Source: Cryptomeria japonica (taxonomy: Eukaryota > Streptophyta > Pinopsida > Cupressales > Cupressaceae). Taken from it: DNA of 64,000 bases. Location: assembly GCF_030272615.1 (NCBI RefSeq), contig NC_081407.1, positions 440,167,213 to 440,231,212 of the forward strand. Reading direction: 5' to 3'. Positions 45,439 through 57,398 of the stretch are shown here, in pieces. The notes beneath the pieces are model-generated. The model worked only from the letters and a program-made list of their open reading frames with translations, did not search any database and was not told the DNA's origin. The position numbers and the translations under genes were made by a program. Position 1 is the first letter of the stretch. The number at the start of each line of letters is the position of its first letter.

Positions 45439-47745
45439 ATGGTGGTCCCTACTCGTCAGCATTGATTCGAGTGCCAGAGAAGACATAATCAACCTCGAAA
45501 CTATGAGCCAGTGGTAAGTGATCGATCTTAAGCCTCTTTGTGTTTTCAATTTTGATTTTTTTTGTTCATTTTTCAAGTTTTTCGCATGTGTGGGGTTGGG
45601 TTTCACGTTTTATCATGCGAGACAAGATCCTGTCTCATACGAGTAATTGGTAAAATTTCTTTTGTCGTTTAGGGTCATTAGATTTGTCATTCGAGATGCA
45701 CCCTTGTATTGTATGATAGGTCTATTAAAAGACCATTTTGTTGTGCGAAAGCCAATAGTATGTTGTTTGGGGTTGTTTTGTTGTGCTAGAGCTATTCCAA
45801 CTCATACGAGATTTAGTCTCTCTGTGTGTTGTCGTTCGAGAGACAGTGAGCATTTTTGAAGGGCTAAACATGAAAATTTGATTTTGCATTTAACTTAGTT
45901 GGATTTATGTGATGTTTTACTTCTCTTGTAGGCTCATTTGGAATATTTTTTGATGCTTCGTTGTTGGGTTTTTGCAGGTTCGATTACCTCCTATGCTGTT
46001 TAGATGTGTTTATCCTCCTACTATGGCATTAGTTCGATATTTATCTAAGGTTGAGAAGGCTCATATTGACTTGTGTGGCTTGACTCATCTATTGAGATTA
46101 CCTGATATCCATGTGAACCACAGAATGCTCATGACATTGGTTGAGTGTTTTCATTCAGAGCATAACACATTTCATCTGCCGGTGGGGAATTTGACTATCA
46201 CTCTCGAGGATGTATATAGGATCCTTCATATCCCTTTTGCTGGGGATAAGGTGGATTATGATTCAGGGCACCTTCCAGGATTACAGGCAGTGAGGAATGT
46301 CTTCAATGATCTTGACATTTTGACTCGTTCCATTAGTTGGGACATACTGATGAGCAGGTACAATGAACTGTTTCCTCTAGCATGGTTCATAGGTTGTTTT
46401 CTGATGCCAGACAAAGGGTAGCAGGGTTTCCAGTGTGGATGGGGTCGGATGCTAGAGAGATTGATAAAGACCCCTCAAAGACTTGGCTGGGGTTCGTGTT
46501 TATTGGCTCACATGTATTGAGAGATGCATGAGATCATGTATAGAGATGGGCGGAGCATGGCCATTGGTGTATATATTTTGTAGGTGTGGGCTTGGGAGTA
46601 CCTTCCCATTTGTCAGCCCATAGTAGATGATAGTAGAGATCTTGGGCAGCCAATTATATACAAGTATGTTAGATACATTATGCAACCCCATCTGGGCAAG
46701 ACAAATTTTTGGAGACGGCAGCTAGATGACCTGATAGCCATTGTATGGAGACTGTACAGAGGTTTGGAGCCTTGGGATGACTAGCGAAAGGTTTGCAGGG
46801 ACCTTTTTATTATGTACCCCTCATTGGGAGATCGTAGGCTATTGTGGAGCAGTTCATTGTATCACGAGTGATGAGGTAGTATGGTTGGCCTCAGGGGATC
46901 TCACAGGAGTTTACAACATATGCACATTACGCAGATGAGGAGAGACAGGGATGGTCTCCATGGTTGTCCTATGCTTTGGCGATGCAAGAACTGACTGGTT
47001 TACATCGCCTGAGGTGGGATTATATGGATGATGTGGTAGATGCGGGGGTATTGCCCTAGTATAGAGATTGGTTTTAGCAGCATCCATTCCCTCAATTCAC
47101 AGATCTAGTAAAGCAGGCTCCTCATATTGAGGATGTTGAGGATGATGCCCCTGCATCAACACAGGGACAGGCACAAAGAGCTGAGGCTCAATGACAGAGT
47201 GGTGGTGATCCTGATGCTAGTAGCAATAGGGTGCTAGCTAATGTTGGACAACAGAGGGGTGAGGGTGGATCCCTAGGGCATGTAGGAGTGAGATTGGGTG
47301 GGACTAAGGAGCAGAGGGATGAGCAGAGTGGAGTTACAGGTGGAGATGGGGTGGGAATCCTGTGAGAGAGCAGGGGACTGACACAGGGAGGTCGATCAGA
47401 GCGCATCTTGTAGAGCTGTAGTCATAGGTGACAGTAGCTTAGACTCAGCTAGCGAAGCGAGACCGACAGCTTGCCAAGGTGAGGGTCGAGTGTGATCGCC
47501 AGATCGTATCATTGAGGATAGAGTTGAGAGTAGATATAGAGGCTTTACAATAGGAGGTCCTTCTCCAGAGTAGTAGGGCAACCTACTATGTGGAAGCATA
47601 TAGTGTCACAGTTCCTATTGCGTAGCAGGTGATACCCTACTCGCAGTATATGGCATGATCAAAGGGAGCACATGCACCTCGTTAGGATCCCGAGCATCAA
47701 GCTCCTCCTCCTCCACCAGGCGATGAGGGAGAGGGTGCTAGCTAG
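45439..47745 (+). pseudogene. Spliced PMD gene carried antisense in TE-5, degenerate
   Basis: Exon 1 is 45439-45513 (75 nt), ending GTG|GTAAGT. Exon 2 starts at 45978 after TTTTTGCAG. The PMD core covers about 46000-46790: CGLTHLLRLP, CFHSEHNTFHLPVGNLTI, FIGCFLMPDKG, LLAHMY...EMHEIMY and VWAWEYLPICQPIV. The stretch to 47745 has an acidic segment (HIEDVEDDAPAST), a Gln/Gly/Glu-rich part and a coiled coil (LAKRDRQLAKVRVECDRQ) before PPPPPGDEGEGAS and a stop. Frame changes and TAG stops occur. The intron holds a degenerate CATNCGAG repeat (about 45610-45850). Exon layout equals TE-1 and TE-2 although the protein differs. Confidence 0.85.
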
Positions 47746-48432
47746 ATTATTTCTTTTTGTAGCTCGGATATATTTTTTGTAGACACACCCATTTTTTTAT
47801 AGTGTATAGGATTCTTTCTCCAATGGGAGTTTGTATATGTCATTCAACATCATTTTATACTTTTAGACTTGACATGATATATATATATATATATATATAT
47901 ATGAGATCTGATTTGACTTCATCGTACTTGTGTTGATTCTCTTATGAGATGTCTTTTATACGCTTTATTCTATATGTATGCATTTCTTTTCAATATGAAT
48001 GTATGTAATGCAAATGACTAAGGATGTCTATTTTTGTTTCTTTTCATATGCAAATAAATGAATGAGTATGAGTAATGTGTAATGCAATGCAATGTTTTCA
48101 TTTTTCTATGCAATAAGATGAATGCAGATGAGTGAATAATGAAATGTATGAAGCTATGTTAAATGTTATGTATGCAGCTAAACATCTCAAAACACAAGTA
48201 CTCGATCGAAGAAATGATGATCAATAGACCACTTAGCATACGAAATGATGATGCTTTCAGCTCTCATTTAGAAGATAAAGAGATTATTATCATACCAAAA
48301 TCACTCTAAATTCACAAAAATGCAGAATGTTATGCAAAAATATATGCAAAATGCATCCTAAACCTAGTCACTGGATTTAAAATACTTAAGATTCATCACT
48401 CGGCATAATGAACACAACAGGTAGGTTAGAGT
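47746..48432. other. Convergent spacer of TE-5, left part
   Basis: AT-rich DNA with an (AT)n run at about 47878-47902 and loose ATGCAATG/GAATGAGTATG repeats to 48180. No gene is present. It ends in AGAGT (48428-48432), the target duplication of TE-6, and resumes at 59608. Confidence 0.7.
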
Positions 48433-49668
48433 TGTGCTATGCTCAAAGATACCATTGCTAAATAAGAAATAAGGACAATCATGAAATCCTTAACTATCTA
48501 AGCAATTTAAACATAAAACCAATGAAATGATGCAATTAAGAAATAGGAATTAAAATCATTCAATAAAACTCCCTATCCCAAGATGGCATATCACTTCCAT
48601 TGCTCCTCTCCTCTTCGTGGTATGATGGCTCTCAGATATTGTGCTAGTAACTTGCAATTGACACAAAGATTCAAAGTTCATGATTGTTGAAAATGGAGAT
48701 TGGATGCTCAATTTATAGAAAATTGGAGAAGATTGATTAAAAGGTTGAACAGAATGATCAAGAGGTGTGAACTGAGGTGAGCTCAAATGCAAGTTGATAG
48801 TTGAATTGTTGATTGTAGGAGTGAAACTCAATAGATTGAATAGATTAATTGAGTCAACTGATTGATGAAAGAGTTGACTGAAAGAAGAAAAAGGATGATT
48901 GGTGGAAATAAAGAGGATGACACAGAGAGCTTAATTTAGAAAAAGCTAACTGAAAGAGGGAAATAGAAGTTGAAGAGATAAATGATTTAATTAATTAATT
49001 TAGCATGTGCTTGCATTTAGATTTAGATTTTCAATTTAATCTTTGCATGAGATATTATTCAAATAATTGAATTTATTAATTCAATTTAGCATTTGAATAT
49101 ATTTAGAACTTGACTTTGATTTTCAATTTGGTTTTTGAAATCATGCACATGTATTTGAATTTGGAAGAAATTAGAAGAATATGAAATTAAATGAAATTAG
49201 AATTTGGGGATCTAGAAGAATCAATTAGTTAATTAAATAATTTAAAGAAACTATTTAATATTTTAGAAATGAAATTTAATTAATTAATAAAGATTATTTA
49301 AATTAAAGGAATTAAATCACAATTAATTAAATAATAAATATTTAATTAATATTTAGAAGAGGGTTGAATGATTAGATGATTGGAGATAGAAATTGAAATT
49401 GAGAATTAATTTATTTAAATAATAAAGATTATTTAAATTGAGGAATTAATCAAAATTAATTAAATAATAAATATTTAATTAATATTTAGAAAATGATTAA
49501 AATGATTAAATGATGATAGGATAAGAAAATAGAATAATTAGTAAGATAACGAGGAAATATGAAATTAGAAGAATTTAGAAGAATAAGCTTAATTAAATAA
49601 TAAAGATTATTTAACCAATTAGAGGAATAATTAGTACATGATCAATGAGACATTTTTAGGTGTCTACA
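48433..49668 (-). repeat. 3' LTR of TE-6
   Basis: It runs from TGTGCTATGC to TGTCTACA (1,236 bp). The promoter box TATAAATT is on the minus strand at 48710-48717. It keeps about 180 bp near 49420-49600 that the 5' LTR has lost between two copies of AAATAATAAAGATTATTTAA. Confidence 0.93.
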
Positions 49669-49845
49669 TTTGCTCCTCTTTGAGACAAAGTCAGAATGAC
49701 ATTGTTTCAAAGAAAACAAAAAATTCTGCTCCAGTATGCCTTGGTATTGTTGTATAGTGTAAATATGCCCCCTCGGAAAAGGTGGTCGAAAAATTAAAAA
49801 ATTGAGACCGTGTTTTCGATACCAATGTAAAGAGCAAGTGTGTGA
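49669..49845 (-). other. 3' internal end of TE-6 with purine tract
   Basis: It begins TTTGCTCCTCTTTGA on the plus strand, a variant of the purine-tract complement of TE-1, TE-2 and TE-5. It also has ATGCCCCCTCGG, which recurs in TE-5 at about 44971. This suggests TE-6 derives from the same wider group although no PMD remains. Confidence 0.7.
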
Positions 49846-50022
49846 AAAATGTGCTATTAAATAGGAAATAAGGACAATCATGAAATCCCTAACTATCTAA
49901 GCAATTTAAACATAAAACCAATGAAATGATGCAATTAAGAAATAGGAATTAAAATCATTCAATAAAACTCCCTATCCCAAGATGGCATATTGCTTCCATT
50001 GCTCCTCTCCTCTTTGTGGTAT
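49846..50022 (-). repeat. Internal fragment of TE-6's own LTR end
   Basis: TGTGCTATTAAATAGG...TTTGTGGTA matches the first about 190 bp (plus coordinates) of LTRs 48433 and 57399, with one small gap. It sits between the protease-RT linker and the 3' internal end. It looks like the scar of a template switch or LTR recombination that removed pol. Confidence 0.88.
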
Positions 50023-53000
50023 ATTTACTTCTTCTGTTTCCTCTGTAAGTAATGTTGAACTTTCTCTTTCCATAGGAAGACTTACCAAGTCATTAGGGGT
50101 AGTTTGATCCTTATCTTCTATTTGAGAAGTACTTTATTCTCCAAATTATGTCATTCTATTTAGGTCTATAGCAAACCCTTCTTTATGATCACCTTGCGGA
50201 AATCCCTTTCTGACTCCTAAAAATTATGAAATTGCTTCGTCGTTTTCAAACCAATCCAGCGTTGGTTTTCCTTCTTGCCCCCAATAAATCAAGTGTAAAT
50301 GTACTAGGGGTAAATCATTACTCCCTTCTTTAGTAGACTTGGATAACATGAAGACTTGATTGTTTGACTAGCTTTGTGTATCTTCATCTTGTATAAGCCT
50401 TATTTGATTCCTTAATATTACACTTTCTGGTGGGCTGGAATCATGGAGTGATAAGAATTCATAGTCATGAGAATCTATCTCACTATCAATATATGTTTCA
50501 TCATATGGGCTATCATCACTTATTTCTTCTTGTTCCTGTCCTTGATTCCTTTGTAGATTGACTGGTCTTCTTTGTGCATTAGTGACCCTTCTTAAGCCAG
50601 GTATAAGCCTTTGCAATCTTTCTTCATCTATTTCATCTGGTTGAGCCTATGTTGTTTCTTGTGGTAAAAGTAGCGACAATAACCATGGGTGGGAATCAGG
50701 TGGTGGGGGTAATCCTGCATCTGTTGCCACATTAGCCTATACTGTTGTGTCAATAACTGCATCATTTTGTAACTCTGTAGTGGGTTCTTGCAAGAGTTGT
50801 CTCATGTCTTCCCCATCTGATTCTGTGCTTGGTGATGTAGGTACTTGATTGCTTGTTTGAGTTGAAGATGGAAGAGCCTATGTGGACCAATTCCTTTGTG
50901 ATATGTAATCTGATGGTTTTCTTGGTCGATTTAGTATATCAAGGGTACGCTGTCTGGCTTATGTGATATGTTGTACATGCTTGTATCCCAATCCTTGATT
51001 TCCTAGATTATCATTAGGAACAATAGGTTCTAGTCTTCCTTGCTTTTGTAACCCTAGGCCTGTGGTACCATCATATCCATGTCTTTGGAGTATTTTGAAT
51101 CCATTGCCATACTGATCTGTGTGTATTATGGGTGTTGTCATATGATCTTCTTCTCTATATATCCAATGGTTAACATCTTCATTCAAGGATTCTTCCTCTA
51201 AGTCTCCCCATCTAATGAAAGAGCATGAGTCTGAGTATTGACAATTTCTTTTCCTTTGTCTTTCTTTTGTATTGTAGTGTGAGGTTTCCCAAAGGACTTA
51301 GGAGAAAGAGACAATTGTTTCCCATTTAAAGTATTTGCAATAGAGTACTCTCCACAACCCATATCCTTTATTTGTAAGGAGGATGTTGTAGGCATATCTT
51401 GTTGTATTTCTATGATTTTCAATGTTTCCAACTGTGTAGTGAGAGGTGCAGCCTGATTGATAGGTACCTGATTATTGACACTGTCTTTTAGATAATTACA
51501 ATGTTGAAATGGATTTGGATCGCCCTTTATGGTGATTTCAATACCATTGTATGGGAATTTGACACACTGATGAAATGTAGACGGTACTGCTTGCATAGTG
51601 TGGATCCATGGGCGACCTAATAACATGTTATATCCTAGCTCTTTGTCCAAGACTTGAAAAGCTACCTCTATCATTATTGGTCCTACTTGTACAGGTAATG
51701 TTACAATGCCTTTAGATGGACATTCTTCATCATCGTAAGCCTTGATGTTTATCCTTTTGGAAGAATCAATGTGAAGTTCAAAATATCCTAGTGCTTTGAC
51801 CAATTTTAAGGTGCAAATGTTCAGACTGGCTCCCCCATCTATAAGTACTCTTCTGATTCTTTTCTTGTGAATGTAAGCTTCCAGATGTAGTGGGTAATTA
51901 TGAAGCAATTTATCACTAGGAATATCTTGTTCTATAAATGCAATATGTGTACCTTGTGTTAGATTTCCTACCATAGACTGGAAGGCACGTTCATCTATAT
52001 CTCTGTCCACTACTGAATCTTGAAGTGCTTTGTCCAATATAGCTCTATGATTGGGTGAGATACGCAGTAGTTCGAATAAGGATATCCATGCTAGAGTTTT
52101 CTTAAGTTGCTCAACTACATTGTAAGTCCCTACTGCTAGTGGTTGATTTTGTGGTATCCCTTGCAAGGTTACCTTTGACCTGCGAGTAACCATTGCACAG
52201 TCTCTGTCTCTTAGAGTAATTGTGATTGTAGCAATTATATCATTTGTATCATAGGCTATCTTATCTAGATTTATATTAAATCCTTCTTCATAGTCCCAAT
52301 GTGTATGTTTGACATTTATAATATGTTCAATGAGTTCATCCTCAAACCAATCTGAGTGAGATGGTTGATCCTGCCCCCGGTCTTGGAGACAAAGATTTGT
52401 ATCATCATCATACTTTGGTCCTTCAGATATCATGCAAATTTTCTTGTTATCTTTATGAGTGTCTTGATATTGGTCCTCCTGATCCTGTGAATCATCATTT
52501 GTTATCTCTCTTGAGCTAATGGCATGAATAGTGTAGTCGTATGAGACTTTCATGTAATTAGTTGTGTTGTCTTGGGTACCTGATGTGGTAGCTTTTCCCT
52601 TGTCATTTTTAACAAATGGATCTTTAAAAATCGTATGATTCATGTTTGTTGAGGTCTTATCCATATCAATTGTGATATCCCCTTGGTCTATCATATCTTG
52701 GACCAAGTTTTTCAACTTGTAGCAACTTGTCATTTTGTAACCTTTGATCCTATGATAATTGAAAAAATCATTGTCATTCCACCATGTGGGTTTGAAAGGA
52801 CCTGGTTCATATACTCTTACTTCAGGTAGAGTTATCATGTTTGTTTGTATTAACTTTTTGAGCGCTGACTCAATAGGTTCTCCTAAAGGTGTGTAATTTC
52901 TTCTTGGAGCATTTACCCTGGAGTATCTTGTGTTTGTATTTTGCGTAGCATTTACATTGGTTGAGGTTGTGTTATTTGTTGACTAAATCATTCCAAGTGA

Positions 53001-54527
53001 TAAAATGGGTTGAGTTCTATTTATTGTTCTGGCATCTACAATACCATCATTGGTCACATTTTTGTTTTTTGACCAAAACTTAGATTTGTCATTGTTGTTG
53101 GTATTGCCATACTTAATAAGACCTTGTTCTACCAAGCCCTTCTCACATTTGAGAGCCTTTTCTGTGATTTGTTTGAATGTGGTAAGAAACTGCATTTGTA
53201 TAGGATATTTTATCTTAGGAACCAAATTTTCTGTAAACATATCCACTTGCTCTATTTCTGGGATAACTGTCTTGCATCTCCTGTAGAGAGCCCTCCATCA
53301 TTGTATGAAGGATGCAAATGTTTCATTCTCGTATTGCTTAGCGGCACATAAATCCATCAAAGTAATTGGGGTGTCAATGTTGTGCGAGAAGTTTGCAATA
53401 AATTCCTCTGCTAATTCTCCCCATGACGTGATGGTTGGTGGTAGATGTGAAAACCACTCTAAAGCCAGGCCTCCCAGACTTTTAGGGAATAGTCTCATTA
53501 GGTAAGTATCTTCTGAGGAAACTTCTATACATGTCGTATAAAATTCTCTGATATAATCTCTAGGATCACCCTTCCCTCGATATCTATCAAATTTGGGTGT
53601 TTCAAAATGTTGTGGGAAGGGTGGCATGCATAATGTGTGATCAAATGGATAAGGATGTAAGTCCTACATTGTGTAGCTCTTTTTATCATTACCAGTTTGC
53701 ATGGTCGTCATCTGTTGTTGCAAACTCTATACTTGTGTCAGAATATCTGTTGATGTCAAAGGTATACCTTGTGTGTGTGTATGTCCCACAAAAGGATTCG
53801 TAGTTGCATAACTAGGAGGTTGTTGAAATGTACCAAGATTATAACCTTGTGGGTTGTGTGTTCCCATAGGTACTATAAAATAGGCGACATGTGAACCCAT
53901 GTTTGGTTGACTTGTACCTATTGTATTGGTAATACCTAGATTTGGATTTTGATAACCATATGTGGATCCCATAGAATAAGAAACTGGAGGTTGGTTTACA
54001 CTTGTTGCTTGCATTTGAATAGGTGCTGAGATACTTGACATTATCGGTATGCTTTGTGATGGTATACTAGCATTGATCACTAAAGATGACACACTTGTTT
54101 GAAAGTTTTCACTTGTGTTGACATTTGTTGGAAGAGGTACATTTTGAGGAAGACTACAGGTCATTGCTTGTATTTGCGTCAAGGGTAGTGTTTGATTGTT
54201 ATCTTGACCTAAAGTTTTTCCTGGTGGTAAAATCTTTGTGACATCAAAATCCTCAGGTAATTTTGCCCCATTTTGTATTAACAATGAAAGATACTTGTCC
54301 CTATCACTATGTATAAGTGCGTCTAGGATCATGAGGACATGCAGGTCTTGTTGTGCGGACTCAATTTCTTCCTTTGTCAGATGTTGTTGTAATTCATTTA
54401 TGGTGGACATTGTCTGTGTACCTGAGAGTTGACTTGTTGACATGTCCGTGTTCCAAGTAGGGTTTATAGACTGTGTGTTGTTCGGGTCCATTATTCCTTT
54501 TGCTTTCTGGGACCTTGTGACGGGCAT
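50023..54527 (-). pseudogene. gag-pro: gag, protease and G-patch of TE-6 (nearly intact, few stops)
   Basis: It starts MPVTRSQ at 54527. After a Gln/Ser/Thr-rich region, the capsid-like domain lies at 53627-53298 and 53246-52983 (KFDRYRGKGDPRDYIREFY, LEWFSHLPP, FIANFSHNI). The knuckle region has lost its first Cys (FFNYHRIKGY). The 52838-51198 ORF continues through the protease, with RVLIDGGASLNICTLK and YNMLLGRPWIH. After a frameshift near 51200, 51186-50959 encodes a good G-patch (GFKILQRHGYDGTTGLGLQ). 50958-50023 is an acidic linker (50616-50368). Few stops interrupt it, and RT is missing. Confidence 0.88.
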
Positions 54528-54605
54528 CTAAAATTTCCTATATGATGATGGTTTTATGCTAGACAATGACCTAACACTAGATAGTAGACATAAATATGAG
54601 GCTCT

Positions 54606-54887
54606 CTATTGAAGATTTTGATGTGAGACCCTTTTAGACTTTCTAGCTTTTTCTAATGCAAGTCTTTCCATTTGTTGATGAAGTTGTTTGGCCTCAATAT
54701 CTCTATCAATCTTATGGGCAATCCTAGACTCAATATCTATCTCGTATATAACTCCCATATATTGGGGTGCGCTTCTTCTTAAATCCCAAGCTAAATTAGC
54801 TAGACCATTAATGATTTCTCATTGACCGTCATTTGGAACTAGATTAGGTTGCTTGAAGGGGAGCAAACCATCACCTGGGAGACCCAT
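54606..54887 (-). pseudogene. Small ORF upstream of gag in TE-6
   Basis: From ATG at 54887 (MGLPGDGLLPFKQPN) to TAG at 54606-54608 there are 93 codons, with one internal TGA where a Trp codon is likely. The C-terminal half is a basic amphipathic helix (KIDRDIEAKQLHQQMERL, ALEKARKSKRV). It ends 79 bp before the gag start. I recognise no family, and it could be a leader peptide or a decayed exon. Confidence 0.45.
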
Positions 54888-54966
54888 GAAGGCACATGCT
54901 ATGGACCTATAACTAATAATGGACTTAGACGTATATGAGGTCTAGGTGAAGATGTATATGATAAAT

Positions 54967-55147
54967 GATGGACTATGCAACTAATATGGATGATAATAAG
55001 GACGTAAGATAGGAATATGCAAAGGACTATGGACGATAATGAGGACGTAAGTAGGACTATGCAAAGGATTATGGACGATAATGAGGACGTAAGTAGGACT
55101 ATGCAAAAGACTAAGGATGATAATGAGGATGTAAGTGGGACTATGCC
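54967..55147. repeat. 42-bp tandem repeat in TE-6 leader
   Basis: GATAATGAGGACGTAAGT with GGACTATGCAAAGG recurs about four times at 42-bp steps. Confidence 0.85.
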
Positions 55148-56119
55148 TAAGGTCACAAGTATGTAAGGACGTTTTGAGAATCAGTTTCAAAATGGACCAT
55201 TTTTGGTAACCTCGTGTGTAGGACAATGTTTTGCAGTTTTCCAAATCTGAGAACAATGGTTGGTAGGTATGTATAGCTGACTGACTCAAATTTCATACAA
55301 TCTCAAAAAATTCAGAGATATGTGGGAAAGGGCTTGAAATAGATCAAAGGACTGACTTATACTGGTCTATCACAATGATACATAAAAAAGCATGGAATAC
55401 AATCTTAGGCTGGATATTGGACACCATTCAGTGAGGCCCCCACAACAAAATATCAAAACAAGACGGACAGATAGAGAATCTGGCAGCACTAGCTCCACTC
55501 CACGGCACACACTTCTTGGTCATGCTAGTCTCTCTTACCATAAAGATTTAAAGATCTTATCACTGAGGGATTTCTGTCTCATAATGTAAGGTACATGAGG
55601 GGTATCTATGGGGTATGATCCACACTCCCGGAACCACTGAATGTAGGATTTTTGGCAACTAAATTGGTTCTTAGTATTAGGTTTTGAGGGATCCCGATCC
55701 AATGATAGATTCTCAGAGGAAGCCACTTAAGGCTTTAGTTGAGCTTATCAGTGCAGGGAAGGCCCCCACATATGTTGAATTCACTCAACACTGACCAGTA
55801 TATTTATATAGCGGCTTGAAAAACCCGCTCGAGAGTATGTTGGGAGAGATGATATCCCCAACGCATCCCAATTCAAAGTACCTCTGTGGGGTGATAAAAT
55901 CTCCAGTCAAAGATACCCCTCACTACATAGAATAAAAGAAAATTTGGATGTCATTGTCACCTCCCTTCTTTCTCCCTTAGGCCCGATGGCGGGTAGAAAG
56001 TCATTTAGTGCAACAGTAGGTCCACCCCAGACACAATGAAAAGTTATTTTCCCTTAAGAAAATGAAAAATGATTTAATCTAATGCAGCTTGATTCACGTT
56101 CATTTTATAGCCCAAATTT

Positions 56120-56450
56120 AGGTGTTAGATATGCATGTGCATGTCAATTTTAAACACCAAATCCAAGAATGAAGGCATACATGTCAATTTTAACCATTCA
56201 TTTGATTTTTAAGCACCAAAAACCAAGTGTGAGATACACACATGTCAATTTTAGCCCATGTTCATTTTAAGCACCAACAACGAAGTGTGAGATTATCCAT
56301 GCATGTCAATTTTAACTGTTGTTGATTTTAAGCACTAAAAATTGAAGTGTGAGATTTATCCATGCAAGTCCTTTTTAACTATTGTTGATTTTAAGCACTA
56401 AAAATTGAAGTGTGAGATTTATCCATGCATGTCAATTTTAACTATTGTGA
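56120..56450. repeat. 63-bp tandem repeat in TE-6 leader
   Basis: ATCCATGCATGTCAATTTTA with TTTTAAGCACTAAAAATTGA recurs about five times. CCATGC at 56297, 56360 and 56423 gives a 63-bp step, and older units to the left are looser. The DNA between 55150 and 56120 shows no supported gene. Confidence 0.85.
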
Positions 56451-56565
56451 GATGTGCATGCAAAATTACTAGTCTAATCCTATCTACGAATCCGCCACAG
56501 GCTGTAAACAGAAGATTAGTAGCAAAATAAACCAATAGAAAATAGAAACTGAGAACTTGGCAGAG

Positions 56566-57275
56566 GCGATTGCGTAATACTACTTGAGTGATTGCATGAT
56601 ACTTACTGAGCGAATACGTGAATCTGATAGAGTGAATGCGTAATTTTGACACAGCGAATGCGTGACTTTATCTGCTTAATTGCGTAACAATAATAGATTG
56701 ATTGCGTGACAAAATACAGACAACAACAAAAATTAGAAAAAAACAAGAAAACTAAACCCGATCAGGAACCTGCAAAACCAATTATGAAGCCCTAGCCAAA
56801 TCCCTCATCATCCATTCAATATTGATTAGATCATATTTAACTATATAAGAAAGAACTAGGCTATTATATCTATCTAATGGCAGTTGTTCTTCTGAATCCT
56901 ATATCAATTTTTCTGCTTGGAGAAATTTTTGATATCATTTAGCTTCCCTCCTTTGTTGCTTCGTCCTTCTCGCACCTGAAATTTTGAATTGAACTTTTCT
57001 TGCCATAAACTTTCTTAATCAAATCCTGAAATAAAAAAGTAATTTTGATCCCTGATTAACCAAATTTAAGATAGAATTATATAGAATTAATAATAGATAG
57101 AAGAAGAATAAAACAATAACTAACCCTGCGGATGCGTGACCCTGAAAGGGTGATTGCGTGATCCAAATAGGGTGATTGTGTGACCCTGTCTTGACGAATG
57201 CGTGACCTCGAAGGGTTGAATGCATGATTCTATCTATGTGATTGCATGATGATGTAAGCTCGATTGCATGATGGA
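56566..57275 (-). repeat. Two phased 22-bp arrays of GATTGCGTGA in TE-6 leader
   Basis: Cluster 1 starts at 56566 and has seven units at an exact 22-bp step (GCGATTGCGTAAT, GTGATTGCATGAT, GCGAATACGTGAA and so on). Cluster 2 starts at 57128 and also has seven units at 22 bp, ending about 57275. About 12 bp of each unit is conserved and about 10 bp is free. CpG-decay forms (TGCATGA, TGTGTGA) are mixed in. The 400 bp between the clusters are AT-rich without a gene. Confidence 0.9.
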
Positions 57276-57377
57276 AAATATTTTCTTGAAATTTGTGCAA
57301 CCTGCAACAAAATAAAAAATCCGCACAATCTGCAAAAATCACACAGAACACACAAAAAAAGGTTAAATTGTTGTTAG

Positions 57378-57395
57378 TTCATGTTGGGTTCACCA
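57378..57395 (-). other. Primer binding site of TE-6
   Basis: On the minus strand TGGTGAACCCAACATGAA starts three bases after the LTR end. I do not know the matching tRNA. Confidence 0.55.
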
Positions 57396-57398
57396 AAA

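Noticed and set aside
47878-47902. (AT)n tract as a special element
   Set aside because: Ordinary microsatellite.
54899-55156. Leu/Ser/Ile-rich ORF with repeated peptide
   Set aside because: Produced by the 42-bp tandem repeat (a multiple of three); no start or context supports a gene.
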